From: Bifidobacterium thermophilum
Lineage (GTDB): Bacteria > Actinomycetota > Actinomycetes > Actinomycetales > Bifidobacteriaceae
NCBI GenBank assembly: GCA_000741495.1
Contig: JGZV01000001.1
Span: forward strand, 523,507-587,506
Reading direction: 5' to 3'
DNA: 64,000 nt
The notes under the pieces were generated by a model that saw only the letters and a list, made by a program, of their open reading frames with translations, searched no databases and was not told where the DNA came from. Below, in pieces: positions 17,012-25,542 of this stretch. Numbering within the stretch: the first letter of the stretch is position 1; every line of letters starts with the position of its first letter. The translations under genes and the position numbers were made by a program.

Positions 17012-18145
17012 TCAGTAGCCGTGACGGTTGGTGGTGTGTTGGATGGGCATCCAGCGGTTGTTGCGGTGCAGTACCGTCCAGCCGATGAGGGTGATGGCGA
17101 CAGCGGCGGCGGTGATGATGACGCCGAGCAGGCGGGAGTCACCGCGGGCGTCCTGCGGGTAGGGGGCTGGCACGGGCATGCGCACGCGGTGGCCCGACAC
17201 CAGCAGACGATGCGTGTTGACGCCGTACGGTGTGCAGGTCATGAGCGTAACCCGGTCCTCGCCGGGCCGGATGCGCAGATACCGGTCGCCTTCGGTCGGC
17301 AGGATCACGGTGATTGAGTCCACCTGGTAGGCGAGCGTCTCCCCCATGACCTTGATGTAGAAGTCGTCGCCTTGTTTGAGTTCGTCGATGCGGGTGAACA
17401 TGAGGGCGCTGACCATGCCGCGATGTCCGGTGAGCACGGCATGCGTGTTCTTGCCGCCGACCGGCAGCGACGTACCGTATAGGTGGCCGGACCCGCGGTT
17501 CAGGGAGTTCGCGCTCGTGCCATGGTAGATGGGCAGGTTCACGGAGATTTTCGGGATGACGATCGAGCCCATGATGCCGTCGTTGGACGCGTTGAGCAGG
17601 CTCATGTACGTGGCGTCCTGCGCTGACATGGAATCGTTGTCGTCGTTGGTGGTGGAGCGGCCGGAGTCGGTGGTGAACGGATCCTGCGCCTCGCCGATGG
17701 TCGGCTGGCCCTCGGCGGCGAGCTTCCTGTTGTAAGCACGAGCCGCGGCAAGCGCTTCCTTGGCTTGCGGGTATGGCCAGCCATTCACGTTCTTGTCGAC
17801 TTGCGCGGCGAGCTGGGCCTGATGCTGGTGGTCGATGAATTGCAGCGCATACGGGTAGCCGATGATGGAGACGCCGACGATGGCGCAGATGATGGCGATG
17901 GCGGTGAATATGCGCGCCTGCAGGCGTGCCGAGCGGGCCTGGCGCATGCGTTCGGCGTGGTCGGGCGCGAACAGTTCGGGCATGGTGCCCGGGTTGGGGA
18001 CGAATGCCGTGGCACCGGGTGATGCCGTGCCGGATGGCGTGGTCTCGGTTGGCGTGTCGCCTGCGGTGGATGGTGTGTCTGGGCGGCTGACGCTGCTGGC
18101 GTCTTGCTGATCCGTGGTGTGCCCGCGGTGTTGGTTGTGTCGCAT
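17012..18145 (-). CDS. srtC: Class C sortase (pilin polymerase)
   Basis: 377 residues. Long Thr/Pro-rich N-terminus, a membrane helix (about 79-100, IFTAIAIICAIVGVSIIGYP), a lid motif with DPF (GEAQDPFTTDSG, about 150-160) typical of class C sortases, the catalytic His in LTGHRG, Cys in TLMTCTPYGVNTHRLLVSGH with the following Arg, and a second membrane helix near the C-terminus (LLGVIITAAAVAITLIGWTV). It cross-links pilin subunits through their LPxTG-type signals. Start ATG 18145 is preceded by GGAAGGAGC. Last gene of the pilus operon, 286 nt after the major pilin. Confidence 0.95.
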   Translation of the reverse strand: MRHNQHRGHTTDQQDASSVSRPDTPSTAGDTPTETTPSGTASPGATAFVPNPGTMPELFAPDHAERMRQARSARLQARIFTAIAIICAIVGVSIIGYPYALQFIDHQHQAQLAAQVDKNVNGWPYPQAKEALAAARAYNRKLAAEGQPTIGEAQDPFTTDSGRSTTNDDNDSMSAQDATYMSLLNASNDGIMGSIVIPKISVNLPIYHGTSANSLNRGSGHLYGTSLPVGGKNTHAVLTGHRGMVSALMFTRIDELKQGDDFYIKVMGETLAYQVDSITVILPTEGDRYLRIRPGEDRVTLMTCTPYGVNTHRLLVSGHRVRMPVPAPYPQDARGDSRLLGVIITAAAVAITLIGWTVLHRNNRWMPIQHTTNRHGY

Positions 18146-18274
18146 TGCCGCTCCTTCCGCTACAACCTTACCGTATGGTGGCGGCGAGGCTCATCACGCG
18201 CGAGACTTTATGCGCCATATGCAAACAAGCCTCCACCATCTGGCTGCGCCAGGATCGCGCCAATATGGGGTGAC

Positions 18275-18308
18275 GGCAAACTACGGAGAATGGCAAACTA
18301 CGGAGAAT
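18275..18308. repeat. 17-bp perfect tandem repeat between pilin and sortase genes
   Basis: ggcaaactacggagaat occurs twice head to tail. It lies next to the hairpin in the fimA-srtC spacer. Confidence 0.9.
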
Positions 18309-18312
18309 GCGT

Positions 18313-18366
18313 GGAGCCCTGTGGCCGGGGGATGCGGGGGTTCCGTATCCGGGGCCACAGGGCTCC
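18313..18366 (-). terminator. 14-bp hairpin between major pilin and sortase genes
   Basis: GGAGCCCTGTGGCC and its perfect complement, 26-nt loop, 66 nt after the pilin stop. No T tract follows, so it may be a partial terminator or mRNA-stabilising stem that makes pilin more abundant than sortase. Confidence 0.65.
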
Positions 18367-18431
18367 AGGGGGCGCGGTATGGCGCGGGGGCGCTACATGG
18401 GCGCCGGGCGCGCCGCTACCACGTCATACGC

Positions 18432-20351
18432 TCAGGCCAGACGGGAGGCCTTGCGGGCGCGAACCGCGAACAGGGCGGCCAGCGCGACAATCGCCACGCC
18501 GATGACGCTGAAGAACGCGATGCCCGCGGCACCGGTCTTCGGCAGCTGCGTGATGGAGGTCACGTTGTTCACGGTGACGGTCGAGGTGTCATCAATCGCA
18601 GTCACCAGACCATTCGCGTTCTTCGTATCATACTGGTACGTCACGTTCTTCAGCGACTGGTCACCGGAAGTTGCATCGCCGGCGGCATCGTTGGACGTGT
18701 CATCGTTCCATCCCGCGCCGATCGTGACACCGAACGAAGGCAGCGCACCCTGGTAGTAGCCCTTCGGCGCCTTGATCTCGTGGACCGTGTATGTGCCGGC
18801 CTTGAGACCATCGAAGGCAATCTGGCCGTCGGAACCGGTCACGAAAATGCCGGTCCCGGCTAGCTTCGCGGCATCAACGGTCTTGTCGGCTGTGTCGTAT
18901 GCGGCGGACGCGGTCGGCTCGTCAGTGCCAGCGGTGCTCCACTTGCCGTCGACGCGCTTCAAGTACTGGCCGTCGAGATCCTTGATGGTGAACTGGGCGT
19001 TCGCCAGCTTCGTGTCGGGATTCTTCACGTACTGCTTGACGAGGCTGAACTTGAACGAGTACACGTTCACCGTCGGGCCGTTCACCTCATGGTGCCCGGT
19101 GGTGGTGTGGTCGGAGAAGTCGACCTTCACGCTGTTCGCGTTGCCGTTCGGGTCCACGCCCGACACCAGGTCCGTGCTGCTCGCCTTGTCGGTGACGAAC
19201 GCGTTCTCGTTGAGAGTCGCCTTCAGCACGACCTTGATGACATCACCGGTCTGCCATGCGATGCTCTTTGCGGTGTTGCCATCGCCGTTGACCAGCTTGC
19301 CGAAGTCAAACTTCATGCCGGTGACCGTGATGCCATCGGAAGCCTTGGTCACATCAGCCGTGTAATCGGCGTCCTTTGTCAGAACGCCGTTAGTGACCTC
19401 AGTGCCGTCGTTACGGTACAGCTTGACACCGTCAACGGCAACTGTCGGATTGCTGAACGGGATTTTCTTGTTGGCGTTCTGCTCGAAGGTATCCGTCAGC
19501 ACCAGCTTGCGGGCGTCACCGGCCGACAGGTCAGCGGCGTTCTTCGTGTATCCGGCGTAATCCGGGATTGTGGTCGACAGCTCGAAGGTGACCTCGTCGC
19601 CCAGCGAATACGACGGCGTCGTATACGGCTTCGTCGGGTCGTCGTTCTGCACGACCTGCTTGGTCACCGGGACCTCGGTGTTCTTCATGGTAATTTTGCC
19701 CACATCGAGAGAGTCGTTAGCTGCTTGCGCCAGAGACGCAAACGTGGTGCCCACGAGCATCGGCACCGACTGCGTGCTCTTGTTGGAACCTGCAGCAGGC
19801 GCGTACTTATCGATGATCAGGTACAGGCCCTCAGGGAGCTGGTTGCTCGCGCCGGCAGCGCTCGCATTCACGTTTTCTTTCGAGAAGCTGGGCTTCCAAC
19901 CGCCTGCGATGAGCTTGGCGAGCTCATCGGCGAACTGGCGTTCAGTGGCGTTATCTTTGTAACCCCACGACGAGGTCTCAGAATGACCGACCACCTGCTT
20001 GAGACCTTCCTCAGCGGCAGACTCAGTGGCAGACCCAGTGGCGGTCACGTGGGCGTTCTTCAAAGCATCCACAATTTTGGCTTCATCCGTGGGATCTTCG
20101 ACAACATACTTGAATGTATCGAGGTTCAGGTTGCCGTCTTTGTCCTTTTCATAGCCGCTGTTATAGGCTGCGATCTTGTAGGCCGTCAGCGTATGATCAG
20201 TGGTGTCATGCTCCGCTTTGATGGTCAACGTGCCCTCGTTTGTCGAGGCAGTGCCCGCGGCCTGCGCGGCACCGGCGCCAAGCGCCAGACCGCCAACGGC
20301 CATGGCCGCAGCGGCCACACCCGCGAAGAACCTCTTCAAAGAAGTCTTCAT
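18432..20351 (-). CDS. fimA: Major pilin, LPxTG-anchored isopeptide-forming type (FimA)
   Basis: 639 residues. Signal peptide KRFFAGVAAAAMAVGGLALG ending AQAA (cleavage near 32). The C-terminus carries the sorting signal LPKTG, a membrane helix and RARKASRLA. An E-box-type pilin motif GTYTVHEIKAPKGYYQ lies in the last SpaA-like domain; it supplies the Glu for intramolecular isopeptide bonds. A canonical YPK pilin motif is not obvious; the nearest lysine candidate is in TMKNTEVPVTKQV, about residue 225. ATG 20351 has AAGGAGAAAG upstream. It is the shaft subunit polymerised by the adjoining class C sortase and follows the tip adhesin gene, as in bifidobacterial pil loci. Confidence 0.93.
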   Translation of the reverse strand: MKTSLKRFFAGVAAAAMAVGGLALGAGAAQAAGTASTNEGTLTIKAEHDTTDHTLTAYKIAAYNSGYEKDKDGNLNLDTFKYVVEDPTDEAKIVDALKNAHVTATGSATESAAEEGLKQVVGHSETSSWGYKDNATERQFADELAKLIAGGWKPSFSKENVNASAAGASNQLPEGLYLIIDKYAPAAGSNKSTQSVPMLVGTTFASLAQAANDSLDVGKITMKNTEVPVTKQVVQNDDPTKPYTTPSYSLGDEVTFELSTTIPDYAGYTKNAADLSAGDARKLVLTDTFEQNANKKIPFSNPTVAVDGVKLYRNDGTEVTNGVLTKDADYTADVTKASDGITVTGMKFDFGKLVNGDGNTAKSIAWQTGDVIKVVLKATLNENAFVTDKASSTDLVSGVDPNGNANSVKVDFSDHTTTGHHEVNGPTVNVYSFKFSLVKQYVKNPDTKLANAQFTIKDLDGQYLKRVDGKWSTAGTDEPTASAAYDTADKTVDAAKLAGTGIFVTGSDGQIAFDGLKAGTYTVHEIKAPKGYYQGALPSFGVTIGAGWNDDTSNDAAGDATSGDQSLKNVTYQYDTKNANGLVTAIDDTSTVTVNNVTSITQLPKTGAAGIAFFSVIGVAIVALAALFAVRARKASRLA

Positions 20352-20536
20352 GATCTTTCTCCTTCATTGTATTTGCGTGCAGAAGGTTGTCCTTCTGCCC
20401 CTTCCCGACGCGTGTTCACACACGAGACTGGGAAAAAATTCTTTATGTTATCGTTTGCCGACTTCGACGTGGCTATACACCATGCTATACCCCGTCCCGG
20501 CAGGGGAGGCAATTGAAACACCTGCAATCCGCTGAT

Positions 20537-20552
20537 TGCCGGCGTCCCGGCA
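20537..20552 (-). terminator. Small hairpin after tip adhesin gene
   Basis: TGCCGG-CGTC-CCGGCA, 17 nt beyond the adhesin stop, within the 217-bp spacer before fimA. Short stem without T run; could trim or stabilise mRNA. Confidence 0.4.
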
Positions 20553-20568
20553 TGCCCCCCGGACGCGG

Positions 20569-23500
20569 TCACTTGCGCCTGCGACGCCGTGCGATGCCAT
20601 ACGACACCGCCGCCACGCCGAGCACGATCAGGCCCACTATCACCACATTTCGTGGAGTCCACTCACCTCCCGTCAATGGTAGAGATGTGATGGAAGTCTC
20701 ATTCTCGATGGAACCCAGGTCGATATTCAACAGGGTACGATCCATCGGATCGGACTGCGAAGCGCGCACGATGGTGAACGTGTAGGTTTTGTCCGACAGC
20801 TGGTGGTGGGCAGGCGCCTTCGTCTCCTTGAGCTCGTACTTGCCCCACGGAAGGTTCTTCAGCGTGATTTCACCCTTGCCGGGGTTGGTATCGCAGTACC
20901 ACTCTGCGCATGTATGGGTTGCCGACGTGGTGTGGGTCCAATCAGTGACGGTCTTTTTGTACTTCGGGGTGTTGGGCGCATAGTCGGGGTACAAGATCAA
21001 CTGCCACTCAGACCCTGGCAACAGATTCTCACCACTCTCGTCGGTTTTCTTCCACGTGACCGAACCTGTCATCCCCATGTTGAGAATCTTGTTGCCATTC
21101 CCTTTGATATCGGCGAAAGAGCCGCCGATCTCGACCGCTTTGGAGGCATCAGTGGTCACTGTGAACGTGTATTCGGTGTCCGCCAGCTGGTACAGGGTCG
21201 GGGCCACGGTCTCTTTCAGCTTGTACGTGCCGACAGGCAGGCCCTTGATGCTGATGACGCCAGCCGTGCCATCCGCATCCTGGTATGTGGTCGTGTCGCC
21301 GACGCAGCGCGAGGCATCGATCTGCGCGTTGTTGTCCGCGAGGCAGAACACTTCACCCGACGCATCAGTGATCTTCCATTGTGAGCCGGCAAGCTTGCCT
21401 GAATGGCTGGGATCGTTCGCGTTGCTGCCGTCGACCTTGTACCACGTCACCACGGTCGGGGTATCGGGCACCTGAAGCACGCCGTCGGCGTTCACGAGGC
21501 TTGGGGCGTCGCCTGTCCAGTTCACTTTGCCGTCCTTGACCGTAAAGGAATACGACGTGGCGTTGAGCGTATACCCCACCGGAGCGGTCGCCTCTTTCAG
21601 CGTGTACGTGCCGTCGTCCAGATCCTTCACGGTGAACTTGCCGACGCCGCTGTCCGTATCTTCCAACGTGTCGGTGTCAGCGGCCAGACGCAGGGACGGC
21701 TTGACACTGTCCGTCGTGGTTCTCACAACGGCATCCGAGGCATGCGACATGCCGGTGCCGGTTGACAAGGTTTTGTCTGTCGCATTGATAACGGTCCCCG
21801 AGGTCTTCGCCGCGGCCATAGTGGCTTGGGAATCGACCAGGTCTGAAGTCACTTCGGTCGGGCAGCTGGTCCCGCTCGGGGCGCCATCCGTCGCCTTGCC
21901 GATGCCCACGGTGATGGCGGAGCCGCCGGTGAACGAGAAGTTCGTGTTGCCGGTGGCCTTGTACCAGTTCGCCGTGTTGTCGTTCGTGTTGCTGTTCGAG
22001 AACAGGAATTGCTTGCCGGAAGTCGCCTTGTCGATGATGGCGTACACGTAATCACTGCTGCAGGAGGCCTGCTTCATCTTGACGTAGTTGCCTTCAGTCA
22101 GCCACGAGCCATCATTCTTCTGGTACTTGAGGTAGACGTCACCCGTCCAGCCGGACTCCGTGTGATGGAAGTAGACCACCATCTTTGAGCTGTCGACATT
22201 GATGACAGTGACATGGAGCCGGACCGACTTGTTGCCTGCGGTGGCGACCACCGTGGTGCTTCCGGTTTTCTTGGCTGTCACCAGGCCAGAGCCGCTCACC
22301 GAGACGATGTCAGGATCCAACGCGGACCAGCTGGTTGCCACGGTGTTCGGGTCGACAGTCGCTTGGAACAGTTGCGTCTTGTTGACGAACATTTTGACGT
22401 CCGCCTCGGCGCTCACCGTCTTGCCAGCGTCGCCTGAGGCTTTGGCCACGGTGGAACCGTCGCTTGTCACCGTCAACGAATTGACATTGACGGCGTTGAC
22501 CGTGACATTCACGCTCGAGCAGATGCCACTGTTCGTGACCGAGCAGGCCGTAATGGTGGATCCTCCAGCCGCGACGCCGGTGACCACGCCGTCGGTCACC
22601 ACAGCGACGTTGGTGTTGGACGATTTCCATGTCACTTGCTGGCTCGCCTCAGCTGGGGCCACGGAAGCTTTCAGGGTGATGGTCTTGTACGCCTCGACCT
22701 GCACACTGCCGCCACTGACCGGGGTGTCGCCCTGGGTCAGGGTAATGCCGGTGGCGGCAGTGGTGTTGTCATTCACTGTCCAACTGGTGGGTGTACTGGC
22801 ATCGGTTTTCGTGAGGGTCCAGCTTGATCCGGCGAGTCCGGTCTTCGAGCTGTCGCCCTCGGCGTATTTCGTCCAGCTGACGCTGCTCTTCTTCTTGTCG
22901 CCGATCGCGTAAGCGGTACGGCCGTCAGCAGCCGTGAAGGAGTGCATCATCTGGTCATCGGAAGTAGTGACTTGTGTACCGTTCTTGTCGTACACCAACG
23001 ACGTCAGGAAATTAACGTTGGCATCCCCTTTCTGCTTGGTCTGAACGGTATAGATGTTGGTGTTGAGCCGGTAACCTTCCGGCGCCTTCGTCTCTTTGAT
23101 GAAATAGTTCGCATTCGGCTTGAGCCCTTTGACAACTACCTTGCCTTCCTTGTTGGACCAATCGTTACTGCCGTTGTCAGTCACCGAGATGATGGCGTTG
23201 TTGCCGCTCTTCGCGTCATCGATTGAGCCGTATACACTCCACGAGGCTCCGGAAAGAGTCGTCTTGCCGTCCGAGTTGTCGACTTTGCTCCAGCCTATGG
23301 CGGAGCTGTCCTGCGTGTAGTACGCGTTCCACGGCAGGTTATGGCGTTCCTGGTCCATGTCGATGACGGACGCGGAGTTGCCGCCTTCGAAATTGGTGAA
23401 CGGGGTGCCGTCGGTGTACGTCACCGGCGTGGGGTTATCTACCTCGAAGTCCCCGCCCACATACACGCGGCCGTTGGTGGACACATGCGACTGGAAACCG

Positions 23501-25110
23501 CCGTTCGGCACATAAATACTGCCGATCCATGCCGCCGCAGGGTCGTCGCTCGTGGTCATCTGCTTCTCGGTCTTGGTGGCACCGTCCTTTGATATCACCG
23601 TCTGGTTGCCGGTGCCTTGGCCGCCGCGGATGGTCAGCTGCGTGGTGTACGGGAAGTTCCAGAGCACCTGCTGGGCACGCTTGGCATACATTGCAGGCTC
23701 ATTATCACTGCCCGACTTGGTGTAGGAGTAGTACCCTCCGATTTCCGTCACATCGGAATCGGTAATCTGGGAGGTTGCATTGCCGCCCCACCACATGCGC
23801 CAGCCGTTGTGGAAGTCCAGGGTGTTCGTCTTCGTTGTCGATCCGTCATCGTTGATCACGTTCACGACCACCGAAGCGCTGTCCGGGATGCTGCGGAACC
23901 AGAAATCAACACCTGAGTACTTGTCACCGTCAGTCGACAAGTCCGAAGCCTTGACATTGAAGACCTGCAGGGCAGACTCACCGTCGCCGGTTAGGGTGAT
24001 GAGCTTCTCGTTCACACCGCCGGTGAATTTGAATTTGTAACTATCGATGGTCTGGGTGTTGTAGACCTCATGCTTGAAGTAATCATACTTGTACCGCGTC
24101 AAACCATTCGCGTACGGCGCACTGATGACCGTGGTGTAGGTGCCATTGGCGGTGAGGCGGGTAAGGTCCTTTGATTCTTTTTGCAGGGTATCGGTGCCGA
24201 AGTTGGCGTATTCGACACCGTTGATCTTGAAGGATTTGGAGGGGTCCTTAAGCGTATCCCAGCCACCTTCATATCGAGTGCCGTCTAACACCCTCGCCAA
24301 AGAGGTGTATTTGGGCAAATTAGAATTGCCCCATTCACGGGAAACTGATGAATTAGACGGTACCGTCGCCATGTATCTGAATTTTCGACTATCACTAGGG
24401 TAACCAACCCAGCCACCGCCGTAGTTGTTGGCCTGCTCGGTTCCCCATGCCGCGACATCAATGTCTTTGTTAATGTCTTTGTCGCCCATCAACGTAGTGA
24501 TGCCCGATTTGTCCAAACCGCGCACAGCCAGCACGCTGGCATCTCGATCAATACCCTCATCATCCTTATATGTTTCAGCAGGGCGGAACTGGGAGCCGAA
24601 GCCTACCACACCGAAGCGGAAGCCCTGGCCGCCCCAGCTCTTCTTGACCTGACGCATGGCAAGACGCCCATCGACCAAGGTCAGACCCTCGGCCTCTGCC
24701 GCATAGGATCCGGTGATACCGGTTTCACCGTTGAGATTGTCCTGCACCGTTTTGCCATTCGAGTCGATTTTCTCGCCGATATACATGTTGCCGCCCACAT
24801 AGGTGGCGACGCCGGTATCCGGGTTGTTCGTCGTCGTAACATTGTCGCCGAGCGACAAGGTCTGCGGCGGGGATATGGCGCCGGCATCCTTGATCGAGGA
24901 ATCCCAAGCGCCTCCTGTGAGCGTGGAATCACCCTTCGCGGTGAACGCCACCACATACGACAGCATCATGGCCGACGCTGCGCACACCGCTGTGGCAATG
25001 ACAGACAGACGACGCGCGGATGCGCGCAACGCCACCCCATTGCCGTGCGCATACCGGGCCGCCCCGCCGCCCCTGTGCTTTGGGGCCCTCGCCTTCCACG
25101 GGTTCACCAT
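20569..25110 (-). CDS. Pilus tip adhesin, LPxTG-type, multi-domain (FimB-like)
   Basis: 1,513 residues. N-terminal basic region and a signal-anchor helix (about 33-55) lead to a ~500-residue choice-of-anchor-A-like region (THNG-type pattern NGRVYVGGDFEVDN near 560). Several SpaA/prealbumin-like domains follow, each with a K...E pair such as VVVKGLKPNANYFIKETKAP and YTLKEATAPVGYTL. Between about 800 and 1150 lie two Big_2 Ig-like segments (VTWKSSNTNVAVVTDGVVTG; SWSALDPDIVSVSGSGLVTA) and a module resembling starch-binding CBM25/26 (GDVYLKYQKNDGSWLTEGNY). Terminal signal LPLTG, helix and RRRRRK. ATG 25110 has GAGGAAGG upstream. First gene of the pilus operon; it should cap the FimA fibre and bind a host or dietary glycan (inference). 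Confidence 0.88.
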   Translation of the reverse strand: MVNPWKARAPKHRGGGAARYAHGNGVALRASARRLSVIATAVCAASAMMLSYVVAFTAKGDSTLTGGAWDSSIKDAGAISPPQTLSLGDNVTTTNNPDTGVATYVGGNMYIGEKIDSNGKTVQDNLNGETGITGSYAAEAEGLTLVDGRLAMRQVKKSWGGQGFRFGVVGFGSQFRPAETYKDDEGIDRDASVLAVRGLDKSGITTLMGDKDINKDIDVAAWGTEQANNYGGGWVGYPSDSRKFRYMATVPSNSSVSREWGNSNLPKYTSLARVLDGTRYEGGWDTLKDPSKSFKINGVEYANFGTDTLQKESKDLTRLTANGTYTTVISAPYANGLTRYKYDYFKHEVYNTQTIDSYKFKFTGGVNEKLITLTGDGESALQVFNVKASDLSTDGDKYSGVDFWFRSIPDSASVVVNVINDDGSTTKTNTLDFHNGWRMWWGGNATSQITDSDVTEIGGYYSYTKSGSDNEPAMYAKRAQQVLWNFPYTTQLTIRGGQGTGNQTVISKDGATKTEKQMTTSDDPAAAWIGSIYVPNGGFQSHVSTNGRVYVGGDFEVDNPTPVTYTDGTPFTNFEGGNSASVIDMDQERHNLPWNAYYTQDSSAIGWSKVDNSDGKTTLSGASWSVYGSIDDAKSGNNAIISVTDNGSNDWSNKEGKVVVKGLKPNANYFIKETKAPEGYRLNTNIYTVQTKQKGDANVNFLTSLVYDKNGTQVTTSDDQMMHSFTAADGRTAYAIGDKKKSSVSWTKYAEGDSSKTGLAGSSWTLTKTDASTPTSWTVNDNTTAATGITLTQGDTPVSGGSVQVEAYKTITLKASVAPAEASQQVTWKSSNTNVAVVTDGVVTGVAAGGSTITACSVTNSGICSSVNVTVNAVNVNSLTVTSDGSTVAKASGDAGKTVSAEADVKMFVNKTQLFQATVDPNTVATSWSALDPDIVSVSGSGLVTAKKTGSTTVVATAGNKSVRLHVTVINVDSSKMVVYFHHTESGWTGDVYLKYQKNDGSWLTEGNYVKMKQASCSSDYVYAIIDKATSGKQFLFSNSNTNDNTANWYKATGNTNFSFTGGSAITVGIGKATDGAPSGTSCPTEVTSDLVDSQATMAAAKTSGTVINATDKTLSTGTGMSHASDAVVRTTTDSVKPSLRLAADTDTLEDTDSGVGKFTVKDLDDGTYTLKEATAPVGYTLNATSYSFTVKDGKVNWTGDAPSLVNADGVLQVPDTPTVVTWYKVDGSNANDPSHSGKLAGSQWKITDASGEVFCLADNNAQIDASRCVGDTTTYQDADGTAGVISIKGLPVGTYKLKETVAPTLYQLADTEYTFTVTTDASKAVEIGGSFADIKGNGNKILNMGMTGSVTWKKTDESGENLLPGSEWQLILYPDYAPNTPKYKKTVTDWTHTTSATHTCAEWYCDTNPGKGEITLKNLPWGKYELKETKAPAHHQLSDKTYTFTIVRASQSDPMDRTLLNIDLGSIENETSITSLPLTGGEWTPRNVVIVGLIVLGVAAVSYGIARRRRRK

Positions 25111-25238
25111 GTGTCACCTTCCTCATTCGCCTACCGGAAGTCCCCCGCCAGACGGATACATCTCACGCGCGGCACCGGGCCAACCGCCGCCCGGGAAGCC
25201 CCGAGGATGGCCCCTTGGGGCTTGCCGCACTATTTCCC

Positions 25239-25247
25239 AGTATACCA
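25239..25247 (-). promoter_or_regulatory. Candidate pilus operon promoter, extended -10
   Basis: Minus-strand TGGTATACT is an extended -10 element about 130 nt upstream of the adhesin ATG; the -35 is weak. Confidence 0.4.
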
Positions 25248-25471
25248 AGTCCCACCAGTCGCAATACGGCATGGCCCGGATACCCGCTCCACCTCCTTGC
25301 GTCGAAGCCCCGCCAAATGATTTTCGTCGGACGTTTGGCTTCAATCATCTGGCGGCCTTACCACACCGTTACAGCGTTCAGAAAAAAACGACACGCCGGC
25401 ACTACCCAGATTCCCGTCGTATCTCCCACAGCGAATCCTCCCCGCGGTACACCATCCCCGCGGCATAGCGA

Positions 25472-25500
25472 GCGGGGCCGCCGCAACGCGACAGCCCCGC
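25472..25500 (-). terminator. Terminator-like hairpin after azgA
   Basis: GCGGGGC and GCCCCGC, 15-nt loop, about 45 nt past the stop. No T tract. Confidence 0.5.
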
Positions 25501-25542
25501 AACACCCCGGCAGACACCCGCCGGCAATTCACCGCCCTACGG

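Larger units (their letters stand above)
25111..25542. other. Intergenic region between pilus operon and azgA
   Basis: Contains the likely pilus promoter (25239-25244) and the azgA terminator. No poly-G switch longer than five bases is present, so promoter phase variation is not indicated. No gene is seen. Confidence 0.6.

Noticed and set aside
25111..25542. Phase-variable poly-G switch controlling pili
   Set aside because: No G/C run above five in the promoter region, so no evidence for slippage there.
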